From positions 1-64,000 of the forward strand of contig WTXD01000097.1 in the NCBI GenBank assembly GCA_022496205.1: a stretch of 64,000 bases of DNA, read 5' to 3'. Origin of the DNA: Gloeopeniophorella convolvens (lineage: Eukaryota; Basidiomycota; Agaricomycetes; Russulales). Both the position numbers and the translations under genes were made by a program. Shown here piece by piece: positions 35,275 through 46,342 of this stretch. The notes beneath the pieces were generated by a model that was given only the letters and a program-made list of their open reading frames with translations, was not told the origin of the DNA and did not search any database. Position 1 is the first letter of the stretch. Each line of letters starts with the position of its first letter.

Positions 35275-36698
35275 ATGGAAAGAGGGCCGTGCATCGATAA
35301 TTCTGATATTCATCTTATTCTTGGCCCTCTGCGCTTCGATACGGCATATTTTGAATACATAATTTCAGCCGTATGCATGGGTGAGCCACAGCTACGCCTA
35401 TACAACCCTATTGCCCTGATGACCCGTTGCAAAGGTATACTCACATCGCTAACGGTGGTCGTGACTCTCACCCTCTAGTGAGATGCCTCTCGAACTCGTG
35501 CCAGTCTTTTCTCATACAGAACAGTCAACAGGGCCGCTTGAGGAACAAGGACATGCTTGGCATGTTCATCGCGGTTGTCACCATGTACATCGTTTCTCTC
35601 ACCAATTTTCTGGCGAGCATGCACACAGCTGTCGCCATCGGTGACGTCATGATGGGAACTGCAACGCATCACAATTGGTTCGGTTTCCCCAAATACGCCC
35701 AAAGGTGGGCAGCAGTTGTGGACGGTAGCGGTGCTTTGATCAACGTAAGCCTAGAGACCGGTTGCGGACGATCGCTGGCTCATACAGACGCAACATGCAT
35801 CTAGGCTATTCTCAGCGATGCAATCGTAATGTGGCGTGCATGGATTATATGGGACAAATCTAGGAACGTTCTCGCAGTTTCAGCGACTTTGTCCCTTGCC
35901 ACTCTCGGTGAGTGTCGGGTCCGTTCATCCATCGTGGCGCGACCAACGTCCATTTTCCTGGAAGCTACCGGGATCTGGAGTGCATGTACTGTCACCGACG
36001 TGATCGCCATGAGGAGCCCAGTCCTCAGTGTATTACACCAACGTTTCAATGCTGGCATCCAGAATACCCTGGCGACGCTTGTAGGCTGCATACTCTCGCT
36101 TGCCTCAAATCTCTGGGCATTTGGATTGGTGGCATGGAAAGCATGGTGCGGCCCCTATCCGGATGCTACGTCGTCGAAGGCGAATGATCTGTCCTCCATA
36201 TACAGGTCCCGCAGGAGGTTGGTCGGGGAACTACACAACGAAGGGTTTTGTAGCAGCGCGGCCGGGCGCGCACTCGTTCTCCTCCTTGAGTCTGGTGCAG
36301 TGTACAGCTTGATCTGGGTGCGAGCGCAGTTGTCTTGCACAAGCTTACATCCTTATTCACGCTGGCACAGGCTCTGGTCATTGCCACATTCTCAGTATCG
36401 TCCACGGACTCGCACGCGATCCGGCGGATGGCAATCGGGGACGATGTCCTACTCACGGTCATGGTCTATGTGTCTGTGAGTGCATTTATGATGAATATTC
36501 GAGTCCCAAAAGCACGCACTGAACCAGAGTCCTGGACCCGGATAGGCCGTATATCCGATCGCAATCTGGCTGATTGTCGCTGTTAAAAGTAGAGCACGCG
36601 GTGAAAATCCCAGCCTCGAAAACGCTTCCGGGACCGCCGTCACCGGTCCTCTCGCCCAAAAGTCACTCGCAGGGGTACTTGAAGAACTTTTGATGTAG
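35275..36698 (+). CDS. Seven-transmembrane family protein, copy F
   Basis: Eight exons: 35275-35380, 35435-35477, 35525-35744, 35805-35907, 35965-36145, 36206-36317, 36371-36475 and 36546-36698, phases consistent, 340 aa. It is very close to copy G (tandem duplication). Seven spans, with VMWRAWIIWDKS, LASNLWAFGLVAWKAW, LLLESGAVYSLIW and AVYPIAIWLIVAVKS. The tail ends at EELLM because a TAG at 36696-36698 falls where copy G continues with the TYDNHT tail, so about 27 residues of the cytoplasm-type tail are lost. The membrane core is intact, so I call it coding. The N-terminus has MERGPC instead of MEIEPC. Function unknown. Confidence 0.72.
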
Positions 36699-37764
36699 GA
36701 AAACATAGCTGTTTTCTCGCAAGAGGAAATACCAACGGAGAGGGTCAGGTGTCGGCCCTTCCTACGTCGCATGACCTTGGGCTCTGCACAGGCTTCCTGG
36801 CACTTGCATAGTTTAGACGTGCATCATTCTATTTCCAGGCACCACAGGACTCTGTGTAACTGTACAATGGATAATGACTAGCAACGTACCCGTATAGCAA
36901 ACTTGTCTGCCACTCACCGATATCTGCATGGGAAGTACAATCCCCGCGGCGCAATTGATGCAGATCACAGCGTGTGCTCGCTGTGGACCCACAACCTACT
37001 GGTTTCATAGGCCATCTGCGGTTCATTCTCATCCACTGCGTCGTCCGCAGGTCCGCCATCGACTTTCACGACAAGACTTCCCAGCGGTGCGTCCCCGTCT
37101 TAGCTGATACAGTAACCGGTGACCTGTGATAGCCCACACAGAGTGCCGGTTTCCCGTTCTCACACGCCCCTGGAATATAGGAGGCGCCTCCCAGCCAATC
37201 GAACGCTCCGTGCGCAGCATGAGAGCTCACCATACAGACCGCGTGACGTTGGCAGATCTCTGAGAATATCGGACACATGGTAGACCGCAGGCCGCGCCGC
37301 GAAGATGTCCGTAGCCGCCAGAGGCCCGGTGAGTACTGAGCGTTGACCACTGAGCGACAATCGGCAGAGGACCTGACTTCCCAGGGTGCGTATGAGAAGG
37401 ACGGACCCGGATTCTAGACTGGTGACCGGTGACCGAGTCTAACACTGCGCAGACTATGACAAGCATGTGCCGCAGTAAGTCTGGATTAGCTTCGCCCATA
37501 TGCTTCCCCATCATGGTGTCAGGACATCCGTCCCGCTAGGTGTCCAATCAATATGAAGCTTTTGTGGTGCTAGCATAGCCCGTAGTGACACGTACCGCGT
37601 TCTGGCCGGAATACAATATATTCGATGTTCATTGCAGTTGATGATATTTCGCTCGGCATGCAGACCGATGGAACACCATGAAACTGCGCAAAGTATGCTG
37701 GGTAAACCGTGGTGCGGAGCCGCTAGGCGTGAAAGCACTGAGGCGAGTTGTCGTCGCCTGCAGC

Positions 37765-38060
37765 GCAGCAACTCACGTCAGCGTCGCGCGCGCGATGTAC
37801 AGGCCCCAGAGCCAAGGAAAACATGCCAGTGTACTATGATACGAGTCCCGTGCACCTGAATCCTGAATGTGGATCTCGCCGGCGGGGTGGTGGAACCCAA
37901 GGAGCATCCTGGGCACAGTCGGGATCAGGCCCTCGTTGATATGCATCATACACCCGCTGAGCCCCAGGCTGCTGTCGATGAGGCCCGCGAAACGCCTGGT
38001 TTGCTCAGACTGGAATGCCGGCAAGTTGCGCCTCGTTCCGCGTGCGGACTTTAACCAACC
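37765..38060 (-). pseudogene. Lipase relic 5
   Basis: Minus-strand translation reads HINEGLIPTVPRMLLG, then HHPAGEIHIQDSG. It is the unit-2 counterpart of relic 4; the acid-loop Asp is lost (EDP became EGL). Confidence 0.7.
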
Positions 38061-39382
38061 GGGCCGTTCTCCCGGACCCCTTCCTGATGCCTCTGCCCAC
38101 TCTCTCTTCCGCCTCGCTTGACTCTTTTGTCTCTAGTACCCACAGTCGAAAATCGGCCTCAAGTTCTTCTGCCTCCATCAAATGACGATTCGAAGCAAGA
38201 CTATGAAACCTCAGACGCAGTTATGATGGGTGCGTCGCCATCCGAGTCCCGTGTGTGTTTTTGTTGTATCCGGCCATTTGAGCCCCAGGTCCCGAACTCC
38301 ATGTGATTTCCCCATTGTATATACATCAAACCTACCCTACAGTTGTGCAGTATAAAATGTAGTAAGTACCGGCTACACATGACAGTATTTTCACCTTCGC
38401 GTTACCGATTTTCCCTCGGCGCTCCCTTCACTTATTCTTCCTTGCTCGACTTCACTCCACGCCGCTGTTCATCCTCGTTCCGAACCTATCCTAACTTCAC
38501 CAGGGAAAGGGTGCGTGTTCCCACTGCAAAACTGTTCCACTCATCCTGGAGCTCTTCCTGGAAGAACTGATCAGGGCCGGGTCGACTGTTGCATTTTGCT
38601 TGGACGTGCACACAGGTGCGTACTGAGTCGTGCTTCCGAGTCGTTGGGCGCTCGCCCGATGTCAAGAGGACACCAAATATGAAGTCAGGCACGTGCACAG
38701 TTCATGAGAGTCGTCAACCCTCCCTTGCCTCTTGCTACTGGCGCAATCCGATGGCTATTGGCTCTTACCAAAATGGCTGCGGGCGCTGCACGCAATCCCC
38801 ACGCCTGCAATTGGCGTTCTCCATGGCCATGTGCTTAGAACTTTCAGGGGAGCATGTCTCCCGGTAGTTCACATAATATTGGAACAACCACGATCCTTGC
38901 GCTGCTGACAGAGCCAGCTATCGAGTCACCGCGGTGCTGGGAAGCGCCACGGGAAACGGGCCGCTCGCGAATTACTATGGTTCGGATCCGCAAGTCCCTC
39001 AGCTTTCACGACGACGGCCACTATTGCCGGTGGGCTGTACTGCAGCTAGCCAAAACGGGTTTCCTTCTTTCATAGCCCGGAGTTCATATCCACTTAGACC
39101 TCTGTTTTCCGAAACCGACCCTCGTGTTCGGAGAACACATCATGTGCCGCTTTCGAGCGCCGGGCCGGGCTCTTATCTTGTCGATGGGTGACTATGTAAG
39201 GCCCGAACGAATATTTTTGCTCACACGACGCTTCGTTCGTCTCATCGGCATCACAATTGTGCATGCAAGATCTATTATAAAGCGTCGCACAAGACGCACC
39301 GGGTACAGCATGAGGTGAACGTCGTAATGGTCGCTGTCAGCACATATGTAACCTGGTCCTGGCTCCCCATCTGTCCCCGAGA

Positions 39383-39388
39383 TATAAG
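39383..39388 (+). promoter_or_regulatory. TATA box of 7TM copy G
   Basis: GAGATATAAGGGTTCGTTGA, 74 bp upstream of the copy G ATG. Confidence 0.6.
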
Positions 39389-39456
39389 GGTTCGTTGATG
39401 GCCTCTTGCACTTCGGAAATTCAAGAACCCCCAAGTTCCCATACCAGATACAAGTC

Positions 39457-40961
39457 ATGGAGATAGAGCCGTGCATCGATGATTCCGATATTCATCTGAT
39501 TCTTGGTCCTTTGCGCTTCGATGCGGCATATTTTGAATACATAATTTCAGCTGTATGCATGGGTGAGTCTCAGCTACGCCTGTACAGTCTTGCTGTCCTA
39601 ATCACTCGTTGCACAGGTATACTCACATCGCTGACAGTGATCGTGACTCTCACCCTCTAGTGAGATGCCTCTTGAACTCGTGCCAGTCGTCTCTCATACA
39701 GGACAGTCAAAAGGCCTGCTTGAGAAACAAGGCCATGCTTGGCATGTTCATCGCGGTTGTCACCATGTACATCGTTTCTCTCACCGACTTTCTGGCGAGC
39801 ATGCACACAGCTGTCGCCATCGGTGACGTCAGGATGGGAACTGCAACGCATCACAATTGGTTCGGTTTCCCCAAATACGCCAAAAGGTGGGCAGCGTATG
39901 TGGAAGCTAGCGGTCCTTTGGTCAACGTAAGCCTAGAGACCGGTTGTGGACGATCGCTGGTTCATACCGACGCGACATGCCTCTAGGCTGTTCTCAGCGA
40001 TGCAATCGTAATGTGGCGTGCGTGGATCATATGCGACAAATCTAGGAACGTTCTCGCAGTTTCGGCGATTTTGTCCCTTGCCACTCTCGGTGAGTGGCCG
40101 CTCCGTTCATCCACCGTGGCGCGACCAACGTCCATTGTCCTGGAAGCTACCGGGATCTGGAGTGCATGTACTGTCACTGCCGTGATCGCCTTGAGGAGCC
40201 CAGAGCTCAGTGTATTACACCGACGTTTCAATGCCGACATCCAGAATACCCTGGCGACGCTTGTCGCCTGTGTCCTCTCACTTGCCTCAAATCTCTGGGC
40301 ATTTGGATTAGTGGCATGGAAAGCATGGTGCGGCCGCTATCTGGATGCTACGTTGCCGAAGGCGAATGATCTGTCCTCCATATGCAGGTCCCACAGGAGG
40401 CTGGTCGAGGAGCTACACAACGAAGGGTTTCGTAGCAGCGCGGTCGGGCGCGCACTTGTCCTCCTCCTCGAGTCTGGTGCAGTGTACAGCTTGATCTGGG
40501 TGCGAGCGCAGTTGTCTTGCACAAGCTTACATCCTTATTCACGCTGGCACAGGCTCTGGTCATTGCCACACTCTCAGTATCGTCCACGGACTCGCACGCG
40601 ATCCGGCGGATGGCAATCGGGGACGATGTCATACTCACAGTCATTGTCTACGTGTCTGTGAGTGCATCTATGATGAATATTTGAATCCCGAAGGCGCGCA
40701 TTGAACCAGAGTCCTGGACCCGGATAGGCCATGTATCCAATCGCAATCTGGCTGATTGTCGCTGTTAAAAGTAGAGCACGCGATGAAGATCTCAGCCTCG
40801 AAAACGCTTCCGAGACCGTCGTCACCGGTCCGCTCGCCGCAAAGTCCCTCGCAGAGGTACTTGAGGGACTCACGACGTATGACAATCATACAGCTGCTTC
40901 CTCACAAGAGGAAATACCAACGGAGAGGGTTATAGATATCGGCCCTTCCTACGTCACATGA
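39457..40961 (+). CDS. Seven-transmembrane family protein, copy G
   Basis: Eight exons: 39457-39562, 39617-39659, 39707-39926, 39987-40089, 40147-40327, 40388-40499, 40553-40657 and 40728-40961, giving 367 aa. This is the best reference for the family: intact core and intact tail. Predicted spans lie near residues 25-50, 58-82, 115-135, 143-165, 192-216, 235-262 and 280-305. The N-terminus is short with one Cys (MEIEPCIDDS). The loop between spans 6 and 7 is acidic (AIGDDV). The tail of about 65 residues is Ser/Thr/Glu-rich and ends in IDIGPSYVT. The layout resembles a 7TM receptor or transporter-like membrane protein, but no known receptor motif is present and no function is claimed. Confidence 0.78.
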
Positions 40962-42425
40962 CCTTGGGCTCTGCACAGGCTTTCTGGCATTTGCATAGTT
41001 TAGACATGCATCATTCTATTTCCAGGTACCACAGGACTCTGTGTAGCCATACAATTGATAATGACTAGCAACGTACCCGTATAGCAAACTTGTCTTCCAC
41101 TCACCGATATCTGCATGGGAAGTACAATCCCCGCGGCGCAATTGATGCAGATCACAGTGTGTGCTCGCCCGTGGACCCACAACCTACTGGTTTCACAGAC
41201 CATTTGCTGTTCCTTCTCATCCACTGCGTCGCCTGCGGGTCCACCATCGACTTTCACGACGAGACCGCCCAGCGTGGCGTCCCCATCCTAGTAGCCGGTA
41301 GCCGGTAACCTGTGATAACCCACATAAGAGTGCCAGTTTCTCGTTTTCACACGTCCCTGGCATATAGGAGGCGCCCCCGAGCCAATCAAACGCTCCGCGG
41401 CATGGGAGCGTCAGTTCTCTGAGGATATCGGACACCTTGTAACTTAGCTGATGGTGGTAGGCCGCGGGCCGCACCGCGAAAATATCCATACCCGCCAGAG
41501 GCCCGGTGAGTACTGAGTCCTGACCATTGAGCGACAATCGGCAGAGGACCTGACTTCCCATGGTGCATATGAGAAGGACTGACCTGGATTCTAGCCTGGT
41601 GACCGGTGATCGAATCTATTACTGCGCCGACGATGACAGGTATGTACCGCAGTAAGTCTGGATTGGCTTCGCCCGCATGCTTTCCCATCATGGTGTCAGG
41701 ACATCTGCGCCACTAGGTGTCTAATCAGTATGAAGCTTTTGTGGTGCTACATAGTGGCGACACGTATCGCAGTTCTGGCCGGAGCACAGCACAATCGATA
41801 CTCATTGCGCATTGCAGTCGATGATATTTCGCTCGGCATGCAGACCGATGGAACACTGGAACACGGCGCAAAGTATGCTGGGTAAACCGTTGTACGGAAC
41901 CGCTAGGCGAGGTGGAAGCAGGGAAGGAAGGTTCAGGAATCGGAATTTCCCGAAGTGACACCCGCGCGCGGCGTTGTCGGCGTTCTCCTGCTCTCGTGAC
42001 TTCGTGCCCTCGTCTCGTTTTGATGCTGTCCCACATGGCACTGACTAGTTCTGCAAGTTTGTTTCCGCTCTCCTCTAATGATCATCGCAGGGTAAGATTC
42101 CGGGCTCGGTGCACGCTGGGGCAAATACTTAGAGCCCCCTGCCAGTGACCCCTGGTATTGACCCCGCCGACCCCCCACCACCACCGACAGTATGTAATTC
42201 TGGGATGACCAAGGTTCCTTGAGCGCTTCATTGGTCTTCCGTTACTAAGTTCGGCTTCAGGAGACAACCTGGAATATGCCTTCCGACGGCGATGCATCAC
42301 AAAAGATCAATTCCTCCGTCGGTAGCTGCGCATGCTGCGTATTCAAATAGCTGCTCTTATTCTCGAGTCTTGCTACTCCTACCTCACACACCACGTAGGA
42401 AATCAAGCCTGCCGTCCCGAGCAAC

Positions 42426-44809
42426 ATGCCTGCGCGTCCAGAAAAGATGGCATTCCTCACTGATTTTCTACCTGAGAACTACGTTCCTGCTGTTGCACTG
42501 TCACTCACTGTCTACGTGCTGTATCTGGTCGCGCGCAAGATTTTGGCCTACCATTCCGCCCCCATCCGCGACCTCCCGAGTCCAAAGTCCGTGCATTGGT
42601 TAACCGGAAGCCACGAAAGAGATGTCTGGGAGCCAGACTCACAAGACAACCAGTTGAAGTGGACGGAGGAATACGGTCCCGTATTCAGGTATTTTAGCTG
42701 GTTCAACGTACGTGCTTCGCGGTGTCGTGACGTCACCAAATGCTGACTCCGGTCTACTCTGTGCAGATGAGGAGGGTTCTGACCACCGACTCGAGGGCGT
42801 TGAACCACATTCTCAACGCGCCTGAGTTTGAGAAAACTGACGATGCTCGTGAACTGTTAGGAGACGTTCTTGGCCAAGGTCTGTCTGTGAGCTTTACCCG
42901 TACCCAGGCAACTTATACTGCGTGACAACTCAGGCCTACTGTTCGTTGAAGGTGCGTCTTTGTCATGGAAGGACGATGTTTTTAGCATCTGAGCCACACG
43001 TTACTAGGTGCGAAGCATCGGAAGCAGGTAAGGAGATCAATTCTTCGTCATCAAATGCAATGAACTTACTATCATGCGCGAATTCAAAGCGCAAGATCAT
43101 GGTTCGTCATGCTAGAAGTCTTACATGAGAGGCAGCTTGAACTCGTATCTACAGGGCCCTGCGTTCGGTCTGCCTCAAATCAAGGAATTCTCGCGATTAT
43201 TCGTTGAAAAAGCCAATGAGGTCTGTTCGCCCATCTTCCCCCGAGTTTGCAACAGTATTGCTCAAGTGGCTTCAGTTCAGAGATACCTTGGCGACGCAGG
43301 TGACCCAGTCTTCTGGTCCTGATGGGTCGCTTGAGCTGGACGTATATCTGTGGCTGAACAAAATCACTCTGGACATCATCGGACAAGCAGGTAGGCACCG
43401 TTTGTTATCAAGGGTATATTGTAACTTACCTTTCTAGGCTTCAACTATTCCTTCGATTCTCTCCATCAAGAGGGCTCCCATGAGATGACAGAAGGGTTCC
43501 GACAGTCTACTGTATTTGATCCATCCAGCTTCAAGTTCATGCTCCCAATGTTGTTTCCGCCGGCCCGCCTGATCGTACGTCTTTTTCTCGGGGGATTCGA
43601 GGCTTTGCCTGACCGTTCTGGCAGCCGACTGATCGCTCGCGTGCGATGGCCAGCACTTTGAGGTCTATCAGTGTCATCGGCAGGGAGCTCATCCAACGGA
43701 GAAAGGTTGAGATACTTGCCACTGCTGAGAGCGACGCGAAGGGAGCCGTCGAGAAGAGGACTATTCAGGGCCGCGACCTCCTCAGTCTGCTCATCAAGGC
43801 AAACATGGCGTCGGACATCCCGGACAGCGCGCGGATGGGCGACGAGGAAATCCTGTCACGTAAGTCCTAGGCCCCTTGATTTTTTCTGGGTCACCAATGA
43901 TGACATGTGTCCTGTAGAGGTGCCCACCTTCCTTATTGCGGGCCACGAGACCACGAGGTAGCGTTATGCGCCCAATGATCAGGACGCATGCTGATGTATG
44001 GCCTCTAGTACCGCTGTCGTTTGGGCCCTCGTCGCTCTTGGAAGCAACCCAGAAGTACACACCAAGCTGAAAGTAGAAGCCCGCGCATTCTACACGGACT
44101 CCCCGACCATGGACGAGCTTAATGGGATGACCTACCTCGACTACGTGACACGCGAGACTCTGCGTCTCCACGCTCCCGTATCGCAAACGGAACGCGTTGC
44201 GAGAGAGGACACCGTCGTCCCTCTCGCTCAACCCTTCATCGACGTGCATGGCGTGGAAAGACGAGAGTTTAGGTATGGGCTACGGGAATCATTAGCGCCC
44301 GTTTTTCTCACAGGAGTCGCGTGCAGGATGCGAAAGGGCGACGTTGTCCTTGTTCCAATCCGTACCATTCACAGGCTGAAGTCGATATGGGGCGCAGACG
44401 CTGACGAGTTCAAGTGAGGACGTTCGGCTTTTGCCTATAACCCACCTAACACTTGACAGGCCGGAACGTTGGGAGTCCATTCCGGAGGCTGCAAAAGCCA
44501 TCCCTGGCGTCTGGAGTAACCTGCTTACGTTCATCAACGGTGCACATGCATGCATCGGTTACCGCTTCTCTATCATTGAGTGAGCACCAGCTTTTTTCAG
44601 TGCGGTGCTGAATTTGTGACTGATGTTCCTCGGAAACCAGGATGAAGGCGCTCCTCTTCACATTCGTCCGGGCATTCGAATTTGAGCTTCAAGTCCCCGC
44701 GAGCGGCATCATCTGCAAGACGATGATCGTCGGGCGTCCTTTTTTGGCCTCGGACCCCGACAAAGGGCCCCAATTGCCGGTGACTGTCCGACTTGCGAAG
44801 TTGGATTGA
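42426..44809 (+). CDS. Cytochrome P450 monooxygenase
   Basis: Multi-exon gene of about 570 aa. An N-terminal membrane anchor ([19 protein letters not shown]) is followed by P450 signatures: AGHETTS in the I helix, ETLR (ExxR) in the K helix, FKPERW, and the haem loop [10 protein letters not shown] with the axial Cys. Several exons are tiny: 42934-42951 (18 nt), 43008-43027 (20 nt) and 43090-43101 (12 nt). They are supported because together they read LLFVEG, AKHRKQ, RKIM and then [12 protein letters not shown] in one frame, the usual C-helix region of the family. The exact acceptor of the exon starting near 43245 is uncertain. The protein should be an ER-bound haem-thiolate oxygenase using an NADPH-P450 reductase; substrate unknown. 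An alternative start is the Met at 42447. Confidence 0.85.
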
Positions 44810-46260
44810 CGTCTCAGAGACCGACATGCACCATCTGGACCGTCATACTAGTCCTGGATGTTTTATAATCGTCTATATATGCAAACCTGTTATATCATAC
44901 ATTAGAAGGCCCACCCCGGTGAAGCTACGACAGCACTCAACACAAGGCACTCAGATCAGCAAGAAACATAAATGGCATAAATGGACGAGTTAAAAATATG
45001 GATCAGTACCACAGACCCCCGAAGCCATCAACTGTGCCAACCAAATCGAGGATTTCAGACTCGTCGCATGGTAGGGTTTCCGTCATCAACGCGAGACGTT
45101 CAACAAACGAAGCGCAAATCTGGCGCGAGTAGGTGCCTATAGTACTGCCAGTCGACAACCGCAAGGGGCCGGACAACCATCATACACGCACGTGACCCAA
45201 TCAACAACCGACCCTTCGCCACTGTTCCCGACGGTCACCTCCGGCTTAGACTGATGACCGAGTTTTTATACAACGCTGACGATGGCAAGCACGTACCATA
45301 CATGCAACCGCGACCGCCAGCGCCCAACCAGGCTAGTTGGCCACAGATGGAACAAGACTTAAATCGAGTTCCGACGGCTTGACGAAACGGAAGATACCGG
45401 GAGTATCTATCGAAAGGCATACGCAAGGCATGAGGCGCATGACAACACAGTAGTTAAGTCACTGATACATTGCCCCTGAGCGCTGAATTGCCTGGCACAG
45501 GTACCGGTGTGCACCGAGTTATACTTCAAGCGGATCTTTGGGCGCTCCAAATATGGAACTCAACTCAAGAACGTTGTCGGGTCAACCTCCCTTGCCTCTT
45601 TCCAGCACAACCCGATGGCTATTGACTCCTACAAACGACTATGATCACTGCACTCAATTGCCACGCCCGCAGCTGGCGTTCCCCATGGCCATGTCTAGAA
45701 CTTCTAGGGGTGTCTGCCTCCGGCAGCTTACATGATAATGGAACAACCACGGTCCATGCTCTGTTACTTAACAGAGCCGGCTATCAATTCACCACAGTGC
45801 TAGGAGGCGTCACGGGAAATGGGCCGCCCGCGCCTTACTGTAGCTCGGGTCGGCGTCTCTCAGGAGCTCTCAGGGCGGCGGCCACTGTCGCCGGTGGGCT
45901 GTACTGCAGCTGGCCAATTAGGTTTTCTCTCCTGGTCCGGAGCTCGTATCGATTTGTCTGTTTTTCTGAAACCAATCTTAAGCTTCATCTTCGGAGAATG
46001 CATCGTGGCGGTATCATCTGAGGTCCGGTGTGCACCACCCTCGAGCGCCGGGCTCGATGGGGCGACTATATACTGTATGTAAGGCCTGGACGAATCTGCT
46101 TGCTAATAGGACGTTCTGTTCTGTCCGTCTCACTGGCATCACAAATAGGCATGCGATATCTATTAAACCTTGCACAACACACGCTGGGGTACAGCATGAT
46201 GTGAACGTTGTGATAGCCGCTGCCAGCGGCGAACCGACTTGGCCCTGGCCACCCCTCCTT
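44810..46260. repeat. Intergenic; right half is 7TM 5' flank
   Basis: 44.8-45.5 kb holds no recognisable gene. From about 45.52 kb it is similar to 26.4-27.13 kb (flank of copy E), so it is the 5' part of another 7TM unit. Confidence 0.5.
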
Positions 46261-46269
46261 CCCCGGAGA

Positions 46270-46275
46270 TATAAG
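46270..46275 (+). promoter_or_regulatory. TATA box of 7TM copy H
   Basis: GAGATATAAGGGTCGGTTGA, 73 bp upstream of the copy H ATG. Confidence 0.6.
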
Positions 46276-46342
46276 GGTCGGTTGATGGCTTCTTGCATTT
46301 CAGAAATCCAAGACTTCTCGATCCCAATCCCAAGTACAAGCC

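Larger units (their letters stand above)
31778..37741 (+). repeat. Tandem duplication, unit 1
   Basis: Direct repeat of 37742-41912. Both units start at GAGTTGTCG...CCTGCAGCGCAGCAACTCACGT and end at GCTGGGTAAACCG...CCGCTAGGCG. Content in order: lipase relic, shared flank, 7TM gene, shared 3' flank. Unit 1 is longer because of a 1.57 kb insertion at 32896-34469. Confidence 0.8.
37742..41912 (+). repeat. Tandem duplication, unit 2
   Basis: Second unit of the direct repeat, without the 1.57 kb insertion. The spacing between equivalent points of copies F and G is 4182 bp. Confidence 0.8.
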
